This document shows positions 8,803-17,207 of a DNA stretch of 64,000 nt, piece by piece. Position 1 is the stretch's first letter. Each line of letters begins with the position of its first letter. Origin of the DNA: CAZUAQ01 sp964618455 (GTDB taxonomy: Bacteria > Planctomycetota > Phycisphaerae > UBA1845 > PWPN01); contig CAZUAQ010000007.1 in assembly GCA_964618455.1 (NCBI GenBank), positions 1 to 64,000 of the forward strand. Direction: 5' to 3'. Below the pieces are notes generated by a model. That model saw only the letters and a list, made by a program, of their open reading frames with translations, was not told where the DNA came from and searched no databases. Both the position numbers and the translations under genes were made by a program.

Positions 8803-8982
8803 GTTCCTCTCCTCACTGAGATCGGGGGCGAGGCTACAGGAGCGACGCGCACGAGAGAACCGCAAAGCCTGGGAAAAACCCCCGGCACGTGTCCCATAAT
8901 CACCTGATCTGGTGGGACGGAGCCGCACGATCGGGGCGGGAAGGACACCGCACGGGCCCCGGCGGCGAAGCGGGGGCGTGGC

Positions 8983-10374
8983 TCAGCCCTGGCCCAGCCG
9001 CTCGCCGAGCCAGCCGGGCACCGCGTCGATGCCGATCCGCTCCTGCTCCTGCGTGTCGCGATGGCGCACTGTGACCGTCTGGTCCTGGAGCGTGTCGCCG
9101 TCGACGGTGAAGCAGTACGGGCAGCCCGCCTCGTCCATCCGCGCGTACCGCTTGCCGATGGACTGCTTGGGGTCGTACTCGATCATGCCGAGGCGGCCGA
9201 AGCGCCGGACGAGGGCCTCGTGGAGCTTCTGGGCCACCTCGGGCATGCCGTCCTTGTTGACCAGCGGGTACACGGCCGCCTTGATGGGGGCCAGCTCCGG
9301 GGGGAACTTCATGAAGACCTTGGAGGGGCGAGAGTCGTCGGGGGTGAAGGCCTCGCAGAGCAGGACGAGGACGCCGCGGCTGAGCCCGGAGGCGGGCTCG
9401 ATGACGTGCGGGAAGTACCGCTCGTTGCGCTCCTGATCGAAGTACTCGAGCTTTGCGCCGGAGTGCTCGTGGTGCGCGCGCAGGTCGAAGTCGGTGCGGT
9501 GCGCAACGCCCTCGAGCTCGCCGAAGCCGGGGGCGGTGAAGGGGTAGCGGTACTCGACGTCCGCCGTGCCGCAGCCGGCCTTGGCGTAGTGCGAGAGCTC
9601 GTCGGACTCGTGCTGGCGCATGATGAGGTTGGCCTCGTCGATCCCGAGGGACCTCCACCAGTCGAGCCGGGCCCGCTGCCAGAACTCGAACCACTTGGGC
9701 GCCTCGCTCGGGTGGCAGAACCATTCCATCTCCATCTGCTCGAACTCGCGCGAGCGGAAGATGAAGTTGCGCGGCGTGATCTCGTTGCGGAAGCTCTTGC
9801 CCATCTGGGCGATACCGAACGGAAGCTTCACACGCGACGTATCGACCACGTTCTTGAAGTTGAGGAACATGCCCTGCGCCGTTTCAGGGCGGAGGAATAC
9901 CTTGTTCTCATCGTCCTTGATCGCCCCGGCGTAGCTCTCGAACATGAGGTTGAACTCACGCGGCTCGGTGAGCTGGCACTTGTCGTGCTCACCGGCCATC
10001 TTGCTCGGCTTCATCGGGCAGGGCGTGCTGCTGACGTGATCGGCGCGGAAGCGGCCCTTGCACTCCCGGCAGTCGACCATCATGTCGCTGAAGAGATCGT
10101 AATGCCCCGAGGCCTTCCACACCTGCGGGTGCATGATGATGGAGGTCTCGAGGCCGACCATGTCGAACTCGTTGCCGTCGGGCCCGAGCGGGGGATGATG
10201 CACCATGGCGTCCCACCACGCGTTCATCACGTTGCGCTTGAGCTCCACACCCAGCGGTCCGTAATCCCAGAAGCCGTTGATGCCGCCGTAGATCTCGCTG
10301 CTCTGGAAGATGAACCCGCGGCGCTTGCAGAGCGCCACAATCTTCTCCATCGTGCTGCCGGGAGGCTTGGCCAT
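8983..10374 (-). CDS. glyS: Glycine--tRNA ligase (alpha2 type)
   Basis: 463 aa; the ATG at 10374 follows GGAAAGGA. Class II synthetase signatures: 'GGINGFWDYGPLG' near residue 30, 'PETAQGMFLNF' and motif 2 'GKSFRNEITPRNFIFRSRE' in the middle, 'EPASGLSRGVLVLLCEAF' for motif 3, and a C-terminal anticodon-binding domain ending with 'KQSIGKRYARMDEAGCPYC'. It is the dimeric eukaryote/archaea-like form, not the alpha2beta2 GlyQ/GlyS form. The 3' half (before ~9.7 kb) uses almost only G/C at third positions, while the 5' half is less extreme, with several A/T-ending codons near 9.85-9.9 kb. Confidence 0.96.
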   Translation of the reverse strand: MAKPPGSTMEKIVALCKRRGFIFQSSEIYGGINGFWDYGPLGVELKRNVMNAWWDAMVHHPPLGPDGNEFDMVGLETSIIMHPQVWKASGHYDLFSDMMVDCRECKGRFRADHVSSTPCPMKPSKMAGEHDKCQLTEPREFNLMFESYAGAIKDDENKVFLRPETAQGMFLNFKNVVDTSRVKLPFGIAQMGKSFRNEITPRNFIFRSREFEQMEMEWFCHPSEAPKWFEFWQRARLDWWRSLGIDEANLIMRQHESDELSHYAKAGCGTADVEYRYPFTAPGFGELEGVAHRTDFDLRAHHEHSGAKLEYFDQERNERYFPHVIEPASGLSRGVLVLLCEAFTPDDSRPSKVFMKFPPELAPIKAAVYPLVNKDGMPEVAQKLHEALVRRFGRLGMIEYDPKQSIGKRYARMDEAGCPYCFTVDGDTLQDQTVTVRHRDTQEQERIGIDAVPGWLGERLGQG

Positions 10375-10517
10375 CGTCGATATCCTTTCCCGCGTGCGGT
10401 ATTGCGCGTGCCCGGAGACCCGAACAGACCGCGCGCGGTCTCCTCGGGCAGAGTCGAATCGGGCATTATAGCGGGGGGACGAGAGGGACCCAAGCGAGCG
10501 GACCGCACCACGTGTTC

Positions 10518-11183
10518 TCAAGATGAGCGGTGATGATCGCGAGTGCGGCGCAGCAACGCGCCGCCAAGGACGAGAAGCAGCGCGGACGTCGGCTCCGGGC
10601 CGATGTTGACCAGATGGAACGGGGTGACATCAGGCGTGCCGGACGCACCGCTCGAGATATCGGTCCACTGCAGCGGCAACTCATCGCTGATGAGATCGAT
10701 GGTGAGATTACCGTCGAACATGAGCGGCCAGTCGGCGTCGATGACGTACTGCGCGATGACGACATCCTGGGCGCCGATCAGTGGGCCGAAGGTCCGCAGG
10801 AACGATTCCGGTCCGGCCTCGTTCAGGGCGATGCCGTCCGCCGCCGAACTCGTGTGCGTGCCGAAGGCGAAGGGGGAGGTCGGGGGAATGATGACGTCGC
10901 TCCGGAACTCCATGAGATCCGCCATCCACGCCGAAGAAGGTTCCGACGCCTCCACCGCCCAATCCCAACTGAGCTTGTTGATCGAGCGATCCGACACGAG
11001 ACGCACATCCAGCGTGAGCGGGAAATGATCATTCCAGTAGGACTCCACGTAGAAGTCGTCCTCGATCACTGAACTTCCCGTGTGCTCAAGGATGAGCTGC
11101 ACCTCCGCCAAGGCGGATGGCGTCGAACCCACCACGACGACACAGAAACCGACAATATTCAAAGCGACCCGCAGCTTCCTCAT
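10518..11183 (-). CDS. Secreted protein with PEP-CTERM sorting signal
   Basis: 221 aa. The ATG at 11183 sits behind AGGGGAGG and begins a signal peptide (MRKLRVALNIVGFCVVVVG... 'SALAEV'). The C-terminus 'GPEPTSALLLVLGGALLRR' is a PEP-CTERM motif: Pro-Glu-Pro, a hydrophobic helix, then arginines. Such proteins are processed by exosortase and often go to the cell surface or extracellular matrix. No exosortase gene is in this window. The ~170-residue central domain is not recognised. Codon usage is clearly less GC-rich than in the genes to its left. Confidence 0.82.
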   Translation of the reverse strand: MRKLRVALNIVGFCVVVVGSTPSALAEVQLILEHTGSSVIEDDFYVESYWNDHFPLTLDVRLVSDRSINKLSWDWAVEASEPSSAWMADLMEFRSDVIIPPTSPFAFGTHTSSAADGIALNEAGPESFLRTFGPLIGAQDVVIAQYVIDADWPLMFDGNLTIDLISDELPLQWTDISSGASGTPDVTPFHLVNIGPEPTSALLLVLGGALLRRTRDHHRSS

Positions 11184-11434
11184 GGCATGCCTCCCCTGAC
11201 TGAGATGCAAGAAGGGACTTCAACCATGAGTGTAACGGCAGGTGAAGAAGAGAGTGAATGGTTTATCGAGCCATTCCTGGGATTCCAAGAGATCTCAAGC
11301 TGATTGCAGCCCGCGGAAGGAGGCCATGAAGATGGGAGATGGATCCACGGAAGTCACGCGAAGCACGGAAGAACAAGGAGTGGAAGATCGAGGCAGCCTC
11401 ATGACGGTATCTTACGTCGCCATGGCTTCTGGCT
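11184..11434. other. Intergenic region with a 'CCACGGAAG/CACGGAAG'-type repeat
   Basis: No gene is supported. Bases 11343-11373 read as a string of CACGGAAG-like units. A related copy in the opposite orientation covers 11461-11489, where it encodes part of the C-terminus of the next gene. The pair is too imperfect to call a terminator. Confidence 0.35.
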
Positions 11435-12964
11435 CTAATCCGATTCCCTATCCTCTTCTCTTTCCGTGACTTCCGTGCGATCCGTGGACGGTATCTCTTT
11501 CGTTTCCGTCGATGCGCGGACGGGTGAGATATCGACCTTCTCCGCCCCTTCGGGCACCCGGAAGCGGAAGTGCTCGGACGGATAGGTGGGCGAGAGTTGC
11601 CACTTCCGGATCACCGCCGAGTAGCGCGGCGTGCCCGGCTCCGTCTTGTACGTGATGACCAGTTTGCGCGGCAGAGGCTCATCACCCTGGTCGATCCACA
11701 ACTCCCAGTCGATCTCGTCGTTCCAGAAAAGCAATCGATGCGTGGGATAGCGTCCGATGCGATCGGTCCCCACGATCTGACCATGCGTCGCCTGGCCGAT
11801 CACCGCGTCATACACGTCGTCATACAGCAGGTCCGCCAATGGAAGCGTCAACGCATACTTCTCCGCCAGTTCGATGAGCATCGCGTCGATCGTGCTCGGC
11901 ATGGTAAGAACCGAGTAGGCGTTGGCATCACGATGATGGATCGAAAGCGAGTGGCCGTCGTAATAGGCGCGGATGTTGCCATCGTCCCCATCGATGTCCA
12001 CGATCAACTTGTGCGGGCGCGACAGATTGAACGTGCGCCGATTCGTCCGACGGACCGGCTCACCTTCCTCATCGCGCGTTTCGTACGTGTCCTTGGCGAC
12101 CAGCGTGAACCCCTTCTGATCGGCCAGGAAATCACTCATCTGTCGGGCAATGTCGAACGGGTCGGATTGATCCGCCGCCGGCGCCGTCGTCGGGGCGTTG
12201 GCGGGGGCTTGCGGACTTGTTTGTCCCGACGTGTTCTGCGGCGGAGGGACCACCTGGTAGGCGGACTGCCCGTTCTGTTGCGTGTTCACGTAGTAGGCGT
12301 TGTTGAACGTATGGTACGTCGTGTTGTCCACGACCACGGTTCGGGCGTAATCCGGCAGCGTATCCACCACGTAACCTACCGGCGGATAGCAGCTCGCATA
12401 ATACACCCCGCCGGGCCGGTAGACCGGCCGATAGTAGCGGTAATTGGCCATGTAATACGTGCGGCCGTGATGGCGGATGCGACGGCTGCGATCCGGAGGC
12501 GATCGGAGCCAGGACGGATCCGCCGCGGTGTAGAAGTCCGCGCTCGGCGTATTGCGCACCGCGATGCCCGGCGAATTCCGGACGGCGATTCCCGGCTGAT
12601 TCCGTACTGCGATGCCGGGGTTGTTCCGCACACCGATCCCGCCATTCTGTGGCACGCCCAGTCCGGGCGAGTTCGTCACGGCGCCGCCCGACGTGCCGCG
12701 GATTCCGACCCCCGCCGAATTCCGCGTGGCAGTGCCGCCGCTCCGGCGTACGTTGTATTCCGCCGGCTGGTAGCGCGTCGACCCGTAGCTGAACGAACGG
12801 CGGACCTCATGCTCAGTTCGATGCGAGTAGGGGTTCGTCGCCTGGGCGGAGTTCGGGCTCAGCAGGCGGTGCGTCGCGCGCTGGGCGAGGACAAAATCGG
12901 CACTGCCCACCAGGAACAGGGCCCCCAGCGTGGCCAGAATTGTACGTTGCAAGGTATCTGCCAT
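11435..12964 (-). CDS. Secreted DUF2092/DUF6515-like protein with octapeptide repeats
   Basis: 509 aa; GGAGG five bases before the ATG at 12964 sets the start. A signal peptide ends at 'FVLAQ'. Residues ~85-140 carry a tandem repeat of about eight residues with the pattern N-x-P-G-I-A-V-R. A Tyr-rich segment with 'YYRPVYRPGGVYYASCYPP' and 'DYARTVVVDNTTYHTF' resembles DUF6515. After a Pro/Ala/Thr linker, the C-terminal ~230 residues ('FNLSRPHKLIVDIDGDD', 'DLLYDDVYDAVI', 'HRLLFWNDEIDWELWIDQGD') resemble DUF2092 periplasmic proteins, which are related to the LolA fold. Function unknown; probably an envelope protein. Confidence 0.7.
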   Translation of the reverse strand: MADTLQRTILATLGALFLVGSADFVLAQRATHRLLSPNSAQATNPYSHRTEHEVRRSFSYGSTRYQPAEYNVRRSGGTATRNSAGVGIRGTSGGAVTNSPGLGVPQNGGIGVRNNPGIAVRNQPGIAVRNSPGIAVRNTPSADFYTAADPSWLRSPPDRSRRIRHHGRTYYMANYRYYRPVYRPGGVYYASCYPPVGYVVDTLPDYARTVVVDNTTYHTFNNAYYVNTQQNGQSAYQVVPPPQNTSGQTSPQAPANAPTTAPAADQSDPFDIARQMSDFLADQKGFTLVAKDTYETRDEEGEPVRRTNRRTFNLSRPHKLIVDIDGDDGNIRAYYDGHSLSIHHRDANAYSVLTMPSTIDAMLIELAEKYALTLPLADLLYDDVYDAVIGQATHGQIVGTDRIGRYPTHRLLFWNDEIDWELWIDQGDEPLPRKLVITYKTEPGTPRYSAVIRKWQLSPTYPSEHFRFRVPEGAEKVDISPVRASTETKEIPSTDRTEVTEREEDRESD

Positions 12965-13370
12965 GATGGCCTCCACACGCGAACCCTTGTCGGCTCAGCC
13001 TCGATCGCAACACAGGGCGGCTCAGAACATTACGCTCCAGTCGAACCCATCTTTCATTCCCCCTTCAGTATAGACGCCGCCGAGTGCCAGATGTTGGAGA
13101 CCCTGCGTCGGAATCGGAATGGGAAAACAGCACGCCTGGGAATGTAAAATCATGATTTTGCTGAGCTTACGGATCATTAAGGTAAGCGGTAGACAGGCAT
13201 GCATTCGTGGTTCCCCGACGGGGTTGGGAACTTTCCGGTCAGCACATGTTCAGGGGGGTCCCACGCGATCGCTCCTGGATGGGCGGCTTGGGGTCTCCCC
13301 CGTATACTCATTTTCATTCAGGGCGATAGACCGTAAATGAGAAGTAATCGCTTTTTCCCGGCGCAGACGC
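12965..13370. promoter_or_regulatory. Divergent intergenic region with palindrome AAAATCATGATTTT
   Basis: About 400 bp separates two divergent genes, and no coding sequence is supported. It contains a perfect 14-bp palindrome, AAAATCATGATTTT, at 13146-13159, in a locally AT-richer stretch. Its position fits an operator, but no promoter boxes can be assigned with confidence. Confidence 0.35.
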
Positions 13371-14468
13371 ATGGACCACCAGCAAGAATCCCCCACCCGG
13401 CTGAAGGCATCCGATGATCAAGCCGCGCCCGCTTCGCTCTCCGCGTTTGCCGCACGGATGGCCGTGGCATCCATAGTCGTCATGGGCATTCTCATTCTCT
13501 CGTTGGGTATCTGGTATCTCCTCCAGGTGTTCATGCTGGTCTTCGCCGCGCTGCTCCTCGCCATTCTCCTGCGGACCTTTGCCACTGCGGTCTCGTCGGT
13601 CGTTCCCATCCCTACCAAGGGGGCATTCGTCGCCGTCGTCATCGCCATCGTGCTCCTGATCGGCGCGACCGGCTGGCTTCTGCTGCCGCGCATCGCCGAA
13701 CAATTCGACGGACTCGCCAAGCAGGTCCCCGCCGCCATCGACCAGATCCAGTCGCAGGTGCGGAGCACCACGTGGGGCGAGAAGCTACTCAACGAAGTCG
13801 AGCTTCGTAAGACGTTTTCCACCGAAGCGTTGCGCCTCTTCCGCGCCCAACCGGCAATCTTTTCGAAAGCGGCGGGGCTGATCGTGTCCGTTCTGGTCGT
13901 CGCCATAGTCGGACTCTACATCGGATTCGATCCTGAACGTCACAAGGAGGGCTTGCTGTACTGGCTGCCCGATCGCGCGCAGGCGAAGGCCCGCGAGTGC
14001 ATCGATGCCGGCATCACGACCATACGCTGGTGGCTGATGGGCAAGGCGTTATCCATGATCGTCGTCGGTGTGATGACCGCGATCGGGCTGTGGCTGCTGG
14101 GTGTGCCCCTGGCGGCGTCACTGGCATTGATCGCCGGGGCGCTCGCTTTCATTCCCAATTTCGGGCCGATCCTGTCGCTCATTCCTGCCGTGCTGGTCGC
14201 GTCCATGGAAAGTCTTTCCCTCGCCGGCTACGTCGTCGTGCTCTACATCGCCATTCAAATGGTGGAAAACTACCTGATCACCCCGTTGATCCAGGAGCAA
14301 AATGTCGATCTGCCCCCCGTGGCCATCATCATCGGCCAGATCGTGATGGGTATACTGAGTGGACTCATCGGCGTGATGCTTGCGACACCCATCCTCGCCT
14401 TGCTGAAGGTGGTGCTCGAGAAACTCTACGTCCGCGATCTCCTCGGAAAGGCCGGCGAAGAGGAATAA
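13371..14468 (+). CDS. AI-2E family transporter (PerM-like permease)
   Basis: 365 aa with about eight membrane segments in the arrangement typical of the AI-2E transporter family (formerly UPF0118): paired N-terminal helices, a soluble amphipathic segment around residues 110-165 ('RIAEQFDGLAKQVPAAIDQI'), then a long hydrophobic half with 'GVPLAASLALIAGALAFIPNFGPILSLIPA' and 'QMVENYLITPLIQE'. Members are reported to export small molecules, the signal AI-2, or Na+/H+. Substrate here is unknown. The start has only a weak Shine-Dalgarno. The gene converges on the MFS gene 34 bp away. Confidence 0.88.
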   Translation: MDHQQESPTRLKASDDQAAPASLSAFAARMAVASIVVMGILILSLGIWYLLQVFMLVFAALLLAILLRTFATAVSSVVPIPTKGAFVAVVIAIVLLIGATGWLLLPRIAEQFDGLAKQVPAAIDQIQSQVRSTTWGEKLLNEVELRKTFSTEALRLFRAQPAIFSKAAGLIVSVLVVAIVGLYIGFDPERHKEGLLYWLPDRAQAKARECIDAGITTIRWWLMGKALSMIVVGVMTAIGLWLLGVPLAASLALIAGALAFIPNFGPILSLIPAVLVASMESLSLAGYVVVLYIAIQMVENYLITPLIQEQNVDLPPVAIIIGQIVMGILSGLIGVMLATPILALLKVVLEKLYVRDLLGKAGEEE

Positions 14469-14502
14469 CGTCCCCCGGGGAGCGCGCGTGTCGAACGCAT
14501 CG

Positions 14503-15852
14503 TCACGATGCGTTGGCTTCGAAAAGCAGGCCTCGGCGGGCCTCGCGCGCCTTCTCTTCGTTCACCATTCCCAGCAGGATCAACCCGCCCACGAAAAAGA
14601 CGACCAGCGCCACGATCGACAGGCGCGTCGAGCCGGTGAGCTTGTCGATCACCGCGAACGTCAGCGGTCCCCAGATCGCCGAAAACTTGCTGAACACGGT
14701 ATAGAAGCCGAAGAACTCCGCGCTGGCGTCCACGGGAATCATGGAACTGTAGTACGATCGGCTCAAGGCCTGCGAGCCTCCGAGCACCAGGCCCACCATG
14801 ACCCCGAGGGCGAAGTACTGGGTCACGGTCTGAATGAAATAGGCGGAGATGACGATCCCGCTCCACAGCACGAGCGAGAGCATGATCGCGGGGCGGGTCC
14901 CGATGCGCGAGGCAATCCAGCCGAACAGCAATGCCCCCAGCATGGCCACGACTTGAATGATCAGCAGCGTGATCATCAGGTGCGACGTTTTCAACTCCAG
15001 CGTCGTCTTGCCGAAGATCGTCGCCATCGTGATTACCGTCTGGATGCCGTCGTTGTACAGCATGAAGGCGATCAGGAAGAGCACGAGGTGCTTGAAGCGG
15101 CCGACACGGCGGGCGGTGTGGATCGTGCGTCGGAATCCGATCGTCGCGTAGGTGAACGGCCGGGGCCAACCGTTCCGGCGCTCGGGGGGCTCCTCGCGAG
15201 GCGGCGCTTCGCGAAGCCGAAATGCCGTGATCAGCGTGAAGCCGGCCCACCAGATCCCCGCCGTGCCCAGGCCGATCCGCGCCGCCAGCGCTTGGGAGAC
15301 GCCGAGCTTTTCGTGGCCGAGGATCAGCCCGAGGGCGATCAGAAAATGCAACGCTCCGCCGATGTACCCGGAGGCGTAGCCCCAGCCCGAGACGCGATCC
15401 AACCGATCCTCGGAGACGATCTGCGGCAGGAAGGCGTCATAGAACACGTTGGCGCTGATGAACGACACGTGAGCGACCATGAACAGCGCCAGCGTCATGA
15501 TCACGTTGCCGGATTGGCAGAAGAACAGCAGCATGGTGAACAGGCTGCCGCCATACGCAAAGGAGAGCATGAACCGCTTCTTGGCGGCGGAAAAGTCCGC
15601 GATGGCGCCCAGGATCGGTGCCATGAGAAAAGCGAAGGCGGCGGCGAACGCGGCGGCAAAGCCCCATAGACTGGTTGCTTTGAAGGTGGTTCCGAACAGG
15701 GAATACCCCGCGTCGCCCACGACGACATCCGCGAAGTAAACGGGCAGCAGCCCCGCCAGAATGGTGGTCGCGTAGGCGGAGTTGGCCCAGTCGTAGACGC
15801 ACCATCCGAAAACCGTGGACCGCTCATTCTGTCGCAACCGGCTTGTGTTCAT
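14503..15852 (-). CDS. MFS transporter, UMF1/Atg22-like
   Basis: 449 aa from the ATG at 15852, with about twelve membrane helices. The N-terminal 'VFGWCVYDWANSAYATTI' is the signature of the UMF1 (Atg22-like) group of the major facilitator superfamily. Also visible are 'MAPILGAIADFSAAKKRF' (the MFS loop 2-3 motif), 'DAFLPQIV' and 'GLVLGGSQALSRSYYSSMIP'. Eukaryotic relatives export amino acids from the vacuole; the bacterial substrate is not known. It begins 19 nt after the stop of the LOG-family gene, so the two probably share a transcript. Confidence 0.88.
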   Translation of the reverse strand: MNTSRLRQNERSTVFGWCVYDWANSAYATTILAGLLPVYFADVVVGDAGYSLFGTTFKATSLWGFAAAFAAAFAFLMAPILGAIADFSAAKKRFMLSFAYGGSLFTMLLFFCQSGNVIMTLALFMVAHVSFISANVFYDAFLPQIVSEDRLDRVSGWGYASGYIGGALHFLIALGLILGHEKLGVSQALAARIGLGTAGIWWAGFTLITAFRLREAPPREEPPERRNGWPRPFTYATIGFRRTIHTARRVGRFKHLVLFLIAFMLYNDGIQTVITMATIFGKTTLELKTSHLMITLLIIQVVAMLGALLFGWIASRIGTRPAIMLSLVLWSGIVISAYFIQTVTQYFALGVMVGLVLGGSQALSRSYYSSMIPVDASAEFFGFYTVFSKFSAIWGPLTFAVIDKLTGSTRLSIVALVVFFVGGLILLGMVNEEKAREARRGLLFEANAS

Positions 15853-15871
15853 GGATAGAGGTCCGGAGGAA

Positions 15872-16435
15872 TCAGGCGTGAGCGTCGGTGGCGGGGATGT
15901 ATCGTCCGAGGATCTCGACGATCTCCTCGACGTTATCAACCTCGTGAACGTGACGGCAGTGCTTCGGCCGGACCGGCTTGATGCAGCCGACGACGGGGCG
16001 CCAGAAATCACCCATAACGAAGATCGGCGCCGTCGGCATCAGTTTCTTACAGACATACTCCCAGACGAGGGCGAATTCCGTCAGCGTACCGGTGCCGCCT
16101 TCGAGGACGACGTACCCGCTGGAGAGGTCCATCATCTTCTGAATGCGATCGAAGAGACCCTCTGAGGTGATCTCCCGATCGATGTGGCTGTTGGCCTGAA
16201 GCGGGATGCCCCGGTAGTCGTTGAAGATCGAGCAGGTGACGCCGATCGTGCTCGCCCCCGCCTCCTTCGCACCGCGGGCGCTCGCCTCCATCGTGCCGTC
16301 ATATCCGCCATTGCATACGGTGTACCCGGCGCGGCCCAGTTCGAGTCCCACGCGATACGCCTGCTCGTAGAGCGGCTCACCCGGCTTGGGCGCGTAACTG
16401 CCGAACACACTGATGACAGGCGGGGACTCGGGCAT
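15872..16435 (-). CDS. LOG family protein (Rossmann-fold, lysine decarboxylase-like)
   Basis: 187 aa with an N-terminal 'ISVFGSYAPKPGEPLYEQA', 'GYTVCNGGYDGTMEASARGA' in the middle and 'LEGGTGTLTEFALVWE' toward the C-terminus. The last is the PGGxGTxxE motif of LOG proteins with the Pro replaced by Glu. LOG enzymes cleave nucleoside monophosphates of the cytokinin type; the bacterial homologues' in vivo substrate is often uncertain, though a nucleotide-processing or binding role is likely. It is upstream of the MFS transporter in the same direction. Confidence 0.85.
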   Translation of the reverse strand: MPESPPVISVFGSYAPKPGEPLYEQAYRVGLELGRAGYTVCNGGYDGTMEASARGAKEAGASTIGVTCSIFNDYRGIPLQANSHIDREITSEGLFDRIQKMMDLSSGYVVLEGGTGTLTEFALVWEYVCKKLMPTAPIFVMGDFWRPVVGCIKPVRPKHCRHVHEVDNVEEIVEILGRYIPATDAHA

Positions 16436-16480
16436 GGCGATCGACCTTCTACGTGGGGCGGCTCAACGACTGCGGAGCAC

Positions 16481-16966
16481 TCACGCCGCCTCCTGCACCG
16501 TCACCTTGGTGATCTTGACCGGCTCCGACGGTGCGGACTGCTCGCCCATGCCGTTGTTCTGGACCGGGACCTTGCCGATCTTGTCCAGCGTGGCCTTGGA
16601 GTCGTCGTCCGCCAATTCGCCGAAGACCGTGTACTGACCGTCCAGGAAATCACAGCGATCCAGGCAGATGAAGAACTGGCAACTGGCCGAGTTCGGGTCC
16701 TGAGCCCGGGCCATGGAGAGCGTCCCCTTGACGTGGGGCTTGTCGTTGAACTCCGCCGGGAGACGATTCGGGCCGTTTCCCGTGCCGTCGCCCTTCGGAC
16801 AGCCGCCCTGGATCATGAATCCATCGATGATGCGATGAAAGGCAAGATCGTCGTAAAATCCGTCCTCGGCTAGGCTTATGAAGTTTTCAACATGCTTCGG
16901 CGCGACGTCGGGGAAAAACTGAAGCGTCATATCACCGAAATTCGTCTGGATGGTGGCGGTTTTCAT
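16481..16966 (-). CDS. Peptidyl-prolyl cis-trans isomerase, cyclophilin type
   Basis: 161 aa. The ATG at 16966 follows GAGGAGA. Cyclophilin core residues are present: 'NFISLAEDGFYDDLAFHRIIDGFMIQGG' (active-site Arg/Phe/Gln), 'GTLSMARAQDPNSASCQFFI' and 'LDGQYTVFGEL'. No signal peptide, so it is expected in the cytoplasm. The C-terminal ~25 residues extend a little past the core. It lies 45 bp upstream of the LOG gene on the same strand. Confidence 0.93.
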   Translation of the reverse strand: MKTATIQTNFGDMTLQFFPDVAPKHVENFISLAEDGFYDDLAFHRIIDGFMIQGGCPKGDGTGNGPNRLPAEFNDKPHVKGTLSMARAQDPNSASCQFFICLDRCDFLDGQYTVFGELADDDSKATLDKIGKVPVQNNGMGEQSAPSEPVKITKVTVQEAA

Positions 16967-17207
16967 CACGGACTCTCCTCGCACTTGCGGTTTCGTGTCC
17001 TGCGTCTCTGTTCAAGTTCAGCGTTCGCGATTGTAACGGAAGATGGCTAGCGTTCGTAGGCGGGAATGACCGATAAACCCGGAAAAGTGCGCGGACTCCG
17101 ACACGCTGGCACGCGAAACCGTTGATCCGTCCCGCGCACTCACCGATCAAGGCGGATCGGTGTTTTCCATACGCTCAATGATTTCAGAAGACGCACGGAG
17201 GCTTTCG

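Noticed and set aside
11570..13147. 525-aa plus-strand open frame
   Set aside because: Antisense to the signal-peptide-bearing DUF2092-like gene, which has the ribosome-binding site and recognisable domains.
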